A stretch of 64,000 bases of DNA from Owenia fusiformis (taxonomy: Eukaryota > Annelida > Polychaeta > Sabellida > Oweniidae). The translations under genes were made by a program, and so were the position numbers. Below, in pieces: positions 1 through 49,300 of the stretch; position 1 is the stretch's first letter; every line of letters begins with the position of its first letter. The notes beneath the pieces were generated by a model. That model ran no database searches and was not told the DNA's origin. It was given only the letters and a program-made list of their open reading frames with translations. Location of the stretch: assembly GCA_903813345.2 (NCBI GenBank), contig CAIIXF020000007.1, forward strand, positions 13,062,714 to 13,126,713, read 5' to 3'.

Positions 1-160
1 GACCCATATCCCTTATTAGACCCATTTCCTCTTATTCCATACTAGACCAATATTTCCCATATCCCTTATTAGACACATTTCCCCTTATTCCATACTAGAC
101 CCATATTTCCCATATCCCTTATTAGACCCATTTCCCCTTATTCCATACTAGACCTATGAT
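1..160. repeat. Tandem repeat of TAGACCCAT type, about 50-bp unit
   Basis: Three copies of an A/T-rich unit containing TAGACCCATTTCCCCTTATT and CATATCCCTTATTAGAC lie in the DPP8/9 intron after exon 12. The array is cut by the window edge. It does not include exon sequence. Confidence 0.8.
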
Positions 161-184
161 ACCTTGCTATAAAGGGAAACTTAC

Positions 185-36934
<36,750 letters not shown>

Positions 36935-36955
36935 GCTGAGCAGTCAAACTTGCAT

Positions 36956-38280
36956 CTGAAACAAAAATGACCACAATGATAGAAGTGACTTCTGTTTATT
37001 ATTTATATGTGTTTCAGACACAGATACAAAACTCAGCAAATTTATCACACTAAAAATTAATTTTACCTATTCCAAGAAAACAAATTTTACCTTCATCAAG
37101 TTTGTTTAGGCAATAATTTTATATTGCAATGATTATAATAAATACAATATTAGAGACACCTGACAGTAAACAATTTTCTGCATTAAAGTCATAAAAAAAA
37201 ACTCATAACGCATAAATTTTTATCTTTCTTGACCTGAAATGAACCAAGATGTGCACTTCAATAATTTGCACATTTGTAGCTAAAGTTTATTTAAAATTCA
37301 AAAGGAGGTCTACCAGAGTAATTTTTAAATTTTATTTTAAAACTATCTTAATTAATATCTATTACCTATAGTGGCAATTACTGTAAGTGATTATATTAAA
37401 CAAAAATTCAAGAAAAAACATGTAGAAATGTAGTAGTTGAGCTGTTTTAAAGTTTTTTATTTTATTTTTTATTTTTATTTATTTTTTATTAATCATAATA
37501 CATTTTACAATTTATACATTTCTAATATAACATTCTTGCTCAAATAAGCATATCAACTGTTTTAAAGTTGTTAACTTTTTTATTGGTTTATACGTCCATT
37601 CCCATCCCCAAATGGGATATGATCACACCGTCCCCGATAACCAATGAAAAAAAATGATTATAGATATTAGAAGAAAGGAGCTTTCAAAAGCTTTTTATTT
37701 GAAGCTACAAGCTCAATTTGAATTCTGAAGTTGCATCAATTGTTGTAAAATGTACACCAAAATGGCATATAAAAGAAGTATCATGTGCTTCAAATGTGCT
37801 TTAAATTCAAACAAATTCTTAAAGAAATTGTGTCTTGCTTATGCCACGATCAAACCCCTCCTGAGGCCTCCTGACTGAAAGCCCCAAAAATTTGGTCGAT
37901 TACATCCCCCCATCTGACTGAAAAAAAAGTTGGCGATTGCACTCCCCCCGACTGAAAGCTGGCTACCTGCTATCCTGGCGATAGGAGTATTATGAGTATA
38001 TAGGGGAATACATTCTTGAAGCAGCTCTCTTATTATTTTTAACCTTATATCATTAGACTAAATCTAGTTTACAGTGGGGGGCATAAAGAATTACAAAACC
38101 TATGGAAATTACATGTTGTCGCATATGTAATCAAACCTCAGTGTATTCAGTGCTCTATTTTCTCCGTCATAGTAAGTCCAGATATAGTGGAATTTGTGTC
38201 CATAATGACAAATAAGAACTTAAAAATTTGATGTGGAATTCACATGTTAATGCCGACTCTTCAAATGTTGAGGTGATTTT
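36956..38280. other. 5' intron of DPP8/9 and spacer
   Basis: This holds the 3' end of a 5'-UTR intron (acceptor at 36956). I could not place the upstream non-coding exon. An A/T run lies at 37440-37500. Nothing else is recognised. Confidence 0.5.
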
Positions 38281-38310
38281 GGAGCCAGATTACGCCGCAA
38301 TGTGGGTTGG

Positions 38311-38493
38311 CTCCCAGAATGCAACATGACACGTGTCAGCTTTCAAAATGCCATTCCGCCGTTTTGAAATACGTCACGAATAAATAAGGTTACTTGATGT
38401 TGCATTCTGGGAGTCAATCCTCCTTGGATCACAAACATGGCGATTCATGAAAACATTAGTCCGATTTGGTAGGGATTTATCCATCATTTGCAG
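38311..38493 (+). promoter_or_regulatory. Candidate bidirectional promoter and non-coding first exon of METTL25
   Basis: A CG-containing patch carries two inverted copies of CTCCCAGAATGCAACAT (38311-38327 and 38397-38413), which resemble ZNF143/Staf sites. Between them is a CRE-like TACGTCAC (38370), and after them a YY1-like AACATGGCG (38434). A good donor, TTTGCAG|GTATGAG, follows at 38494. It lies between the divergent DPP8/9 and METTL25 genes. The role is inferred from motifs; no transcript evidence. Confidence 0.45.
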
Positions 38494-38633
38494 GTATGAG
38501 GCTTTGGATTCATTTATTGTGCTACTAAAGTGGACGGGAATTATTTTTCTACCACTTGGGAGAGTTTGAGACATGAAACTTAGAATTTAGCTCATTGTGA
38601 CAACTTTTGAGGGTTGAGATTTATTTTTGTCCC
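38464..38633 (+). repeat. Dispersed 170-bp repeat, copy A (candidate exon 1 donor region)
   Basis: Matches 45284-45453 with scattered differences, including the donor-like CATCATTTGCAG|GTATG and GGGAATTATTTTTCTAC. See copy B. Confidence 0.85.
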
Positions 38634-39286
38634 CCACTTTACATATGATTCTGCAAAAATGAAAATGAAATTGGTGTTTCTTTTGAGGCATCACACGTCT
38701 AATCCCATGATCTATAGATTCAATACAACTGCATTTAGTTTAAAGCCACTAAAAAGTATAATTGCTGAGGATATAAACTATAAGTAAAGAGTAAAAATGG
38801 AAAAATGGAACAAATTGTCAAACCTAAAAGTTTCCCAAAAAGTAGGTCATCCAGGAGGAAGTGAGCATACCCGAGAAAGTTTGATACGAAGAATGAAAGT
38901 GAATGAAAGTGAATACCAATCAAATATGTAAACTATAACCATGAGCAAACTCAATATATTCACAAAACTTCCCTGAATAACTTTTATGAATATAAATCGG
39001 TTTGAAGTGTATATAGAAAGGAAAATTATAAGATTTTGGAATGAGGTAGACTAGTTGTAGCTCTCTAAATAGGAGGTGAGAAAAAAATTTATTTTGAAAA
39101 AATATACTGCGTTCTTTTAAACTCTGTTATTGTCTAACAAAAGGATGCAGGCACTACGGCAAGTATATTCCATTAATAGAGCGATTCAATATAAAAGATT
39201 TGTGCCAATATTGGCTAATTTGATGTACGCTAAAGATGGGAAGCGAGCATTTTTTCAAAGGCATTTTTCCTCATACATATTATCGC
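38634..39286. other. Intergenic or intron sequence, nothing notable
   Basis: AT-rich, no gene or repeat recognised. Confidence 0.5.
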
Positions 39287-42200
39287 CCACCAAATTTTAC
39301 AATTTCTTAAGAATCTCGCTAATGAAATTATAATTTTATTAACGAGATCTTATTAAGAGTTCATATCGCATAATAACCCTTATTATCGGATTCCAGCTGT
39401 TAGTAGTATTAATTTGAATAAATTAAAACTGAGTAGTACAGCTGAGTGGACATGTATATGCACCGATAACTAGGTCTATTGCTTAGATGCCAACTTAATA
39501 TTCTGAAACCATTGAAAAACTCACCTTACTATGAGTAAACTTCAGTGAATTCTTTGACAAAGAAAACAACAACATCCACTGCTTGTGAGATGTCCAATTT
39601 ATCCCTAAATCTTTGTGGGATGCAAAGTTAAATAAAGTCCTTGTGTAGTATAGGATATAAACCTTTCACTGTTTGTGAGATTTAAACTTTAAAAACTTTC
39701 ATTACAACTTTGAGAATGTAAAAATCCAGATACATAATATTTGACTTGATGAAGATTGTTGAATGTTAATTCTATCCTTCATAACTCAGTTGTCTGTGGT
39801 TATGTTCTGAAATAACACAAAACTGTGTTTTAGTGACAATTAACGACTGGGTGGGCGAGGGGGGAATATATGAACTCTTAATAAGATCTCGTTAATAAAA
39901 TTATAATTTCATTAGCGAGATTCTTAAGAAATTGTAAAATTTCTATTACACTCATCTTATTAAGAGTTCATATCGCATGTTTAAAGTAACATGACCTCGG
40001 AACAACTGATCTAAATCCTTTAATTTCCTTTATCAGTTTAACAGATTGTAAAATTGTTAAGCATTCAGTTAATTTGCATTTCCCATCACTTGGTTTGTAG
40101 ATATATCAAATGTTCAAGTTTATGGTACTGTTACTGCATACATGGTTAAATATGTCTTTCAAATGTACTTAAATGTATTTATTAAATATCTATCTATTAT
40201 TATTATTCTATAAAATTAAGACCTTTATGTATTGTTATAGAAACTGCTAATGTGTATGTATATGAGATGTTTTACTGGATATGTACACATGCATGGCATC
40301 GCATGACATTTGACAAGGATAATTTAAACTTCCTTCTTATGATTCCCTTCTACTACTAGTAGTTTGTTTCAGATGTTTCTGGTATTTTCTAAATGCTAGT
40401 ACAACATCATTAAATGGATTCTCATGAAAAAACTTGAAACCCCAATTTTATGTGTTGACATTCTGTCTTTGACAACCATCCAATGGCATATTATTTCAGA
40501 GGCCCTGGGATACATGCTTGAAATAGACATTAACATGACTTATTGTGTACTTTCAGTTGAGAATTCTATTCTGACCCGAATGTTCAATGTGAGATACAGT
40601 ACGACCTTATTCACATCCCAAGTTTCATTTATTTTATTTAGTGGGTTTCCATTGTAAAAGTTTCCATAAAATCAACCAGAACATGGTATTGACTTACCTA
40701 TCTATGGTTCCATTATATGCTGATTTTGCAGACTTTAAGTATCAAGAAACGAATAGCACATACCTGATTTGACATTTCAGTTAGGAAATTGGCTAAATTT
40801 GTATCAGAGGCTAAATATTAATGTCATGTTTATTAGAACATGCAGCATACCCATGTTTTTTAGGGGTCCTTGGAAGTAATTTAAGTACTTTCTTTACTTG
40901 ATTTAATGAACATACATGTTTTGCCAGTTTGTCACAGAAACCTCTAGTTTCAAACTTGAGGATGATAATTTGGACACCGTTAGTGTTATGTAGCTTCTTT
41001 TTTATAAAGGCTGTAAGATTAGATATTAGTAATTTCATATGGTTTGGCAATAAGATGGGTATTATACAGACCAACATTTCCAACAATTATAGATACCGCA
41101 GAGCCATTTGCCACATTGGGGCTATAAGAGCCATATCTGTGCATTTTTTCTGTCTCACTTTAACCAGTAATCGGCTGATTTAAGAAATTGGAGGAAAGTT
41201 ATTTGACTGTTTATTCTGAATAAATATGTCAACTTCCAGAGTTTCTGGGTTTAGTTTCCACCTGAAATATTAATTTTCTACTGGTCGACAAAATCAATTT
41301 ATCTGGACCTTAAAACTATCAATTAGGAAAAATCTCCCAATCTTATTTCTAGTTTGATGCATCGAGGAATTTCTCTAGGTTTGATCTGACATTCAATTCT
41401 GATTCCTTGGAAGATATTATACGGTAATAATGATATCTCTGGCAAAGGTATCTGAACGATCTTGCATTGCTTTTAACATTTCTAGCCATCTCGTTCCCCA
41501 CATTTTGTTCACATAATGTCATCGTGGTTTTCTTGTTAATTTTATATAACATTGTCTAAGTTTTGTGAATACTTTCACTACCATATCCATGGCTTTCATT
41601 CATATGAAACAATTTTTTGTTTAATCTATTTCCCCTAAGCTACTGTCCCGTCAGACTTGAACTTTAGCCAAAAAGGCTGCTTTTTTGTTGTTATTGTAAT
41701 TATTGATTCGGATAACACTATTAGTATTCTGAATTTCGACTTCTTGGACCAATCACTATCAAATGAATTCATTTTTTTGTGAGTTATTTTGGCAATCAAT
41801 GCATACATGTAGGACTGCTTTGACCTTTGCAAGTGTCAATAAATGTAGAGGTTCAATATACAGATTACAGACTAAAGTACAATTCAAAAGTATCTCAATA
41901 ACTTGAGTAAGATTACTGACTAGGGTTGATTCTATCCCTACAAAGTCTTTGCGAGAATTTTGATAGAAACTATCATTTCTATTAAGGCCTTCAAGTTCAT
42001 CTCAATTGTATTGATCACAAACCTACAAAGCTCCATTTTATGATGGGAAAAATGCAACAATAGGCTTTTCCCCATTTATCAGAAACTTCAGTTTGAAACA
42101 AATATTTCACTAACTTGAAATCATGTTCATGAGTAGCAGATAGGCGAGAGGTTAATGACATCAGAGAATCATAAAAGATTCAAAACCAAATTAAATATTC

Positions 42201-44505
42201 CACAATAGTGCTTATGGTATTTTCACGAGTTTGAGGGAAGCAAGGTCCATAGTAATGATCTCAAATGATGTTATATCATTCAACAGAGCTATTTCCTGTG
42301 CCTCAAACGTATGCTTATGGTTATATAAGCATCCTTAGCATGGACTTTCACCATCGGTAATTGTTTGGCCATCTCATGTTTCTTAGAGTTACCATGTCTT
42401 CCATTTTGAAATATTCATACCAACTAAATGGCCAAGGTTTAGATTTTTTAGAGTTTAGATTGAGAACGAGTCTCTGGGAACAATCCTCTTTCTCCTGTAA
42501 CAATATGTGACACAGAAATTGATCTATGCTTGACTTTGCTTTTCTGATGCATGTTTAAGAGTTAAATGAATCTCCTGTTTTTAAAGATGGACAAAACATC
42601 CGATTGCTTCAAATCGCAGTTTTTAGAAATATTAAAGCTGCTTTCCATTTAGAAATCTTAAGCTATATTGTTATCATTTCTCAGAATCTCTGGTAACCTA
42701 GACCATACTTCATATTTCTATGTAGGTGACTTTGAAACTTCAAAAAGTATATGTAATTTACCTAAGTTTCTGTTTTAGTGAACTTCCAGATTGTTTTTTC
42801 TAGATCTGATGTTATGTCAAAACATTCATCTTTTTTAGATCCATTTTGGTTTAATTTTAAAAATAAAATTGACGTACCTGTCATTGGACAAGGATTTTCC
42901 TACAGCCTAAGTTGTGCTGGAGCGACATCGTCTATAATGACATTGTTTGTCATGACTTCTAGCTGTATAGCTATTGGCAGCTGACAGTTTCTGCTTTCAC
43001 TGGCCTATTCAAAAGGCTGTCAAATACTTGTATTTATAATCTATTGAAAGATTTTGATCTAGAAAACTATGTTTTCATGTCTTTGACAAAATCTTTGTTG
43101 AGTCATCACCAAACAATTCTTTTGCCCAGCTTGGGGTATTCTCTTTTTGGTTAGGTAATGGTATGAAGACAGAAAATTCTCCAATTCACTCTTGTCAAAA
43201 TGAAAATTTGAAGCATGAAGCTTGTTTCAACTACAGTAGTTGGTTATGGGAAATCCTTGTTTAGCAACAATAGCTGTTTTAATCAAAATATTGTACGAGT
43301 ATTGTCATTTGATCTAGGGCTGTTAACCCGATTTCCATGGATAAAGAGCTTTATTTCAGGAAGTCCATGTGACACACATTACCAGTATTGCATATGCCAT
43401 TTCCCATTTTGCAATTGTAGATTTCTATCTGCTTTGGGACTAGGAACATTTTTAGTTCATTTACTTTCTAGATAGCTTGCTCTAGCCTTTTCTTCATATT
43501 TTGATATCTACTAGGATAATGTTTTTGACCAATATTTATGGACAGATTTTACATGCTTGTCTGTTATCTTCAATTCAGACTTGTTCTCCTCGAAAACTGA
43601 GTCAAACATATTGAACATATAGACCGCTGATGAACAGAACATGAATCTATAAGCACTAGATTACTAGAACTTGAATCAAAACAAAAATGATTCTATTAAT
43701 TTGAACCTACTATGAGGCTATGCAATTGGATATGCTCGCTGAAACTGTAATATGACCTCTAATATGACTATTATTCTGATGGCGGCTCATTTTGAACCTT
43801 GGTCAAACTTTGGTTTATAGGCCTTGAACTTTGGTCATTTGGACCTTTGGTGTGTGCATTCAGACATAAACAGTGGTCATTTAGACCTAAAATGTGTTCA
43901 TTTAGAAATAACACGTGGTCATTCAGACCTAAACTGTGGTCATTCAGACCTAAACTGTGGTCATTAAGACCTAAACTGTGGTCATTTAGACCTAAATTGT
44001 GGTCATTTAGACCTAACATGTGGTCATCTAGACCTTGACTGTGGTCATTATAGACCATGGTCATTTAGACCTTCAGTATTCAAACTTCCATCTTGAAAAA
44101 TCATAATATTTCCCTACCTGTCCAAGTACATAATTTCAGGAGCACTAGGAGCCGTACTAATGGTTCATAAGTCCAAACAAATGTAGCTAGACTAGTAAAT
44201 AAAGTTCCAAAAAACTACAAACAAATGACTGTTGAAAAAATTCAACAAGTCGAGCAGATCATCTGAACTAAAATCCATGTGCTATTTACAGCTATGTACA
44301 AATAGCCTAGTCTCCTATAAAGGTGTGTTTCCGTTGGCAGCTAAGCAAAAATAGACCTAGTTATCGGTGCATATACATGTCCACTCAGCTGTACTACTCA
44401 GTTTTAATTTATTCAAATTAATACTACTAACAGCTGGAATCCGATAATAAGGGTTATTATGCGATATGAACTCTTAATAAGATGAGTGTAATAGAAATTA
44501 GATTC
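39287..44505. mobile_element. Block bounded by inverted repeats, probable degraded DNA transposon
   Basis: About 130 bp at 39349-39477 (TTCATATCGCATAATAACCC ... CACCGATAACTAGGTCT) is the inverted copy of 44353-44483. Nested inside, a 52-bp imperfect palindrome (CTTAAGAATCTCGCTAATGA...) occurs at about 39307-39358 and inverted at about 39878-39930. The 39943-39980 stretch also matches inverted 44461-44500. The 4.9-kb interior has only short frames that I do not recognise. Confidence 0.6.
43771..44064. repeat. 21-bp minisatellite (GTGGTCATTTAGACCTAAACT)
   Basis: About twelve copies of a 21-bp unit containing GGTCATTTAGACCTAAACT. The apparent open frames on both strands follow from a unit divisible by three. 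Confidence 0.85.
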
Positions 44506-44716
44506 TACTCACAGTGTTGAAAAGTCAAGAACTTAACTTCGACATATAAGTGTTACCTGATGAATGGGACCCTCACGTGACTTCCAAATTGCAGTAAACG
44601 AACTCCAATGTAACTACATGCACATCAGTTTATATTTCCATCCGATCAACAATAAGTACAGTATACAAGAAATGTAAACAAACTGAAAAAAATCCCAAAA
44701 TTTTCCGACTGCCTTG

Positions 44717-45189
44717 TAGTGTTGTCGCGATGTGCCATAATCGTACATCGATGCATCGGCAATTTTCAGTAGTAAACATCGATGCACATCGCGATGTACA
44801 TTGAGAAAAAGTCCGAGATAAGTGCACTGAAATACCGAACACTAATGCACTAAAATACCGAACAGAACAAATTAATAAGAGTACGCTGGTACATCCGAGA
44901 ATTTCTAGTAACCGTGAAATGAAAGTAAAGTCAATTATTTTTAGATTAATGGTTAATTTCGACGAACTAAAACCGTTTTAAAGTGAAAGAATATAAGACA
45001 ACATTGGAAAATGAAATAAAACATTAGAAAGGTAAGCGATTTGCGTCAAAATAAGATAAGAAATGGTGATTTTTATCAAATTAAATTTATTTTTAAAAAC
45101 ATCGATGTTTTGTTTCAGACATCGATGCATCGCCAGAATCAGCGTTGGCGATGTATATCGCGATGTATCGATTAATCGCGACAACACTA
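44717..45189. mobile_element. hAT-type non-autonomous element (473 bp) with 8-bp target duplication
   Basis: Terminal inverted repeats TAGTGTTGTCGCGAT and ATCGCGACAACACTA are flanked by a perfect 8-bp direct repeat CTGCCTTG (44709-44716 and 45190-45197). The subterminal regions are rich in CATCGATGCATCG-type words. There is no coding capacity. Confidence 0.92.
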
Positions 45190-45283
45190 CTGCCTTGTCA
45201 TTGATTTCCTGAAGTTATGGTACTTTATATTACCAAACATGTGTGAAAATGGAATGTTTGCTCATTCATTTTACGAAAGCTCG

Positions 45284-45453
45284 ATTTGGTAGGAATTGAT
45301 CCATCATTTGCAGGTATGGAGCTTTGGATCCATTTATTGTGCTACTTAGAGTGAACGGGAATTATTTTTCTACTGCTTGGGAGAGTTTGAGATATGAAAC
45401 TTAGAATTTAGCTCATTGTGACAACTTTTGATGGTTGATGTTTATTAATGTCT
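45284..45453 (+). repeat. Dispersed 170-bp repeat, copy B
   Basis: A diverged duplicate of 38464-38633, again with TTTGCAG|GTATG. It ends where the 30-bp array begins. Confidence 0.85.
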
Positions 45454-46130
45454 CTGACTGTATCCAAATCCCAACGGTCCGAATCCCAATCATCCGATTC
45501 CCATAGGTTTGAATCCCTATTGTCTGAATCCCATTGGTTTGAATCCCTATCATCTGAATCCTATTGGTTTGAATCCCTATCATCTGAATCCCATTGGTTT
45601 GAATCCCTATTATCTGAATCCTATTGGTTTGAATCCCTGTCATCTGAATCCTATTGGTTTGAATCCCTATCATCCGAATCCTATTGGTTTGAATCCCTAT
45701 CATCCAGATCCCATTGTTTGAATCCCTATTGTCTGAATCCCATTGGTTTGAATCCCTATCATCCGAATCCTATTGGTTTGAATCCCTATCATCCAGATCC
45801 CATTGTTTGAATCCCTATCATCCAGATCCCATTGTTTGAATCCCTATCATCCGAATCCCATTGTTTGAATCCCTATCATCCAAATCCCATTGTTTGAATC
45901 CCTATCGTCTGAATCCTATTGGTTTGAATCCCTATTGTCTGAATCCCCTTGGTTTGAATCCCTATCATCCGAATCCCATTGTTTGAATCCCTATCGTCCG
46001 AATCCCATTGTTTGAATCCCTATCGTCCGAATCCCATTGTTTGAATCCCTATCATCCAGATCCCATTGTTTGAATCCCTATCATCTGAATCCCATTGTTT
46101 GAATCCCTATCGTCCGAATCCTATTGATTG
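45454..46130. repeat. 29-30-bp minisatellite (TTTGAATCCCTATCATCTGA)
   Basis: About 22 copies. The first ten keep a 30-bp unit and so appear translatable; later ones have lost one G and are 29 bp. It abuts the intron before the METTL25 start-codon exon. Confidence 0.88.
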
Positions 46131-46180
46131 TATAAACATATGCATTACATGATCTTATTATTTTGCCTACACTACTGTAG

Positions 46181-46322
46181 GCATGCAAACAACATGGAGG
46201 ATGCAAGAGAGGTCATGGATCTGAGGGCAACATATGAGTTCTTACATCGACATGAATGGATTTTCAACTTTGCTGTCACAGATTTCTTCACACTGAAAGT
46301 ATGGGATTATATCCCAACGGAG
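46181..46322 (+). CDS. METTL25: METTL25 exon with start codon
   Basis: The acceptor CACTACTGTAG at 46180 implies an upstream non-coding exon. The start ATG at 46194 opens MEDAREVMDLRATYEFLHRH. A GTACGT donor follows PTE in phase 0. Confidence 0.88.
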
Positions 46323-49300
46323 GTACGTGGAAAAGTAACAATTATTTGTTAATTGTGATCATTTTCTATTTTTATATAACTCACAAGGTCTAACTCATCT
46401 AGGACCTTGTTTTATCATGAGGGAATTTTAGATTATTCAGCATAGTAGGAAAATATTTAATTTGTAAAATACATGTATGTGAAATGATTAATAGTCTCAT
46501 GCATTAGTGGTCTAAAATATACAATCAAAAACAAGTATTTACGAGGATTGTCTGCCCAGCCATTACCAACTTACAATATATATGCAGGTATATAGTCATC
46601 CATGTTTTGTGTTGATCTGAAATAGAATTCCATATTTCAAAAATTCAATTATGTGGTTTATTTTATAGTGGAGAAATTCCTTGGAGTCTCTGAGCAACGC
46701 AGAGTTGAATCAAGTGCCATTTGGATTTATAAAGGTAAATATTTTTATTTTAATTCCAGCATAATGGGGTGGTCAGAATATGTTTTTTTATGAGAGGGGT
46801 TTAATGAAGGATTGGACCCAGCCACTCTTTGTTTAAAGATATGTATTGACAAAGCCCCAAAGTGGCTGCCTGTTACAGAACCAATGGTAATATAAATGTT
46901 GGGCATCATTCAAAATCAGAATCATGCATGGAATAAACTATTAAGATTTCACTCATTTTTGAAATGAAAAATATCTAAAAACTTCAAATTTTTATTTTAT
47001 TTCCAGGAGAATTGGCCAGAATCTTTGAAAAATTTCATCACTATGGCAACAAATTGTTCATCACCCCGTAAACAGATCTGCCTCTTTAACCCAGCGGTGG
47101 TTAGCAACACAATGAAAAAGGGGATGAATCCCAAGAAAATACATGAGGTGTCCAACATGGCCGCTGTAATACATGAGATGTGTAGAGAACATGGTGTTAA
47201 GGTTGTGATTGACATAGGATCTGGATTGGTACGTAATGCTACCCTAAAATCAACCGTTCTCATTATCTATGATAGCATTTATCCATGGTAACAACAAATG
47301 ACTTTATAGTATTTCCTGGGCATCCGGGTACATTAATAATGTACTTTATAAATAAACAATTGTACATGTATCTTAAATTGACTCTCTGATGTCATAACAA
47401 TGACATATTAGTCACTACAATCCACAATATACAAAACTTATACAGATACAGAATGACAAAATTAAAAAATATCAGTATGATGTATCATTGTCACAATATC
47501 AATCCAATTTTTTGATTGAATGATAAATGAACTTTGCTTAGTGAAATATTACATAAGAATTTTTATGAGACATCGTTTTTTATCGTACCTAACAAGAGGT
47601 ACGATATTGTAGTCAGCTTGACGGGCGGCGGGCGGCGTCTCACTTTTCAGCTTGTCTACAGGTTTCCAGCCAAACCATTTGAGGGATTCATCTGAAATTT
47701 TCAGGGATGTTTCTACATATCAACGTCAAGAACTGATTAGTTTTTGGGCATTCTGGGTAAATTTTAAGGTGGCCATTTTGGATTTTCTGTCAAAAATTTT
47801 CACTTTCAAGACTTGTCTAAAGGTTTTCAGCCAAACCATTTGAGGGATTCATCTGAAATTTTCAGGGATGTTTCTACATATGAACGTTAAGAACTGATTA
47901 GTTTTTGGGCATTCTGGTTAAATTTTAAGGTGGCCATTTTGGATTTTCCGTCCTAAAATCTTCACTTTCAAGACTTGTCTACAGGTTTTCAGACAAACAA
48001 TTTGAGGGATTCATCTGAAATTTTCAGGGATGTTTCTACATATCAACGTCAAGAACTGAGTAGTTTTTGGGCATTCTGGGTAAATTTTAAGGTGGCCATT
48101 TTGGATTTTCTATCCTAAAATCTTTACTTTCAAGACTTGTCTACAGGTTTCCAGCCAAACCTTTTCAGGGATTCATCTGAAATTTTCAGGGATGTTTCTA
48201 CATATCAACGTCAAGAACTGATTCGTTTTTGGGCATTCTGGTTAAATTTTAAGGTGGCCATTTTGGATTTTCCGTCCTAAAATCTTCACTTTCAAGACTT
48301 GTCTACAGGTCTCCAGCCAAACCATTTGAGGGATTCATCTGAAATTTTCAGGGATGTTTCTACGTATCAATGTCAAGAACTGATTAGTTTTTGGTCATTC
48401 TGGGTAAATGTTAAGGCTGCCATTTTAGATTTTCCGTCCTAAAATCTTGTCTATCGAGGCTTGTCTACAGGTTTCCAGCCAAACCGTTCAAATTTTTACA
48501 TATGTTACACAGTGATAAGTTCTAGAGCTGATTAACTTTTCTGCGGCCATCTTGCTTTCTTGGTCAACAAGACCACAATGCTGTGTTTTAGGTACGATAT
48601 TGTTCACGTCTGTGCCTTGTTTAAAATATAAACATTAACATGATTATCTTAATGAATATTGAGTTTTGGTGGCATTTATAGAAATCTTGTTGGTCATTTT
48701 TGTTCAGGTAGGTTAATCTTATTTGTGGAAAGAGCCAAATAGAAAATGTGATAAACATAATTGGTGCATTTCTAGGGTTATCTTGGCCAGGTGTTGAGCG
48801 CCACCTATGGGTACAGAGTAATTGGGTTTGAGTCCATTGCCTCAAGATCACACGGTGCCTCAAAAAGGAACGTAAAACAATCTAAACAAAACAAACCACA
48901 CAGAACACAAAATCAAGGAAATGATGGAAATGGTGGAAAATCAGTCAATGTTGATATAGAAGCAGAGGAGTTGTCATCTCTGATGGAAACAGTCACTTTG
49001 GAGTTGGAGGACACAAAGCAATGTAGACAGGAACTTACTAAACTGTTATACGAACATTGCCTAAGTGAGAAAGAACAGTTAGAATTGAAAGAAGGAAGCA
49101 AAGGATTGGATGACCTGAGAAGAATGTCAGACCCTGCTAGGAAGGTGAACTCTTCAAATGTGGAGTGTTCCATGGAACAATCAGTTGACCAATCTAATAT
49201 TGATGCACTTTCTGACACTGTATCAAATTCTACTCCTTTGTCACAATCTAAACATGAAATAGCACAATCCATTACGGCATCAAAATCTGACCATTTGTCA

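Noticed and set aside
43771-44064. LNDHSLG repeat frame on the minus strand
   Set aside because: A 21-bp minisatellite; both strands are open for the same reason and there is no other sign of coding.
45448-45810. Repeat protein (FESLSSESHW units) on the plus strand and its mirror on the minus strand
   Set aside because: A 30-bp minisatellite artefact; units that lost one base break the frame.
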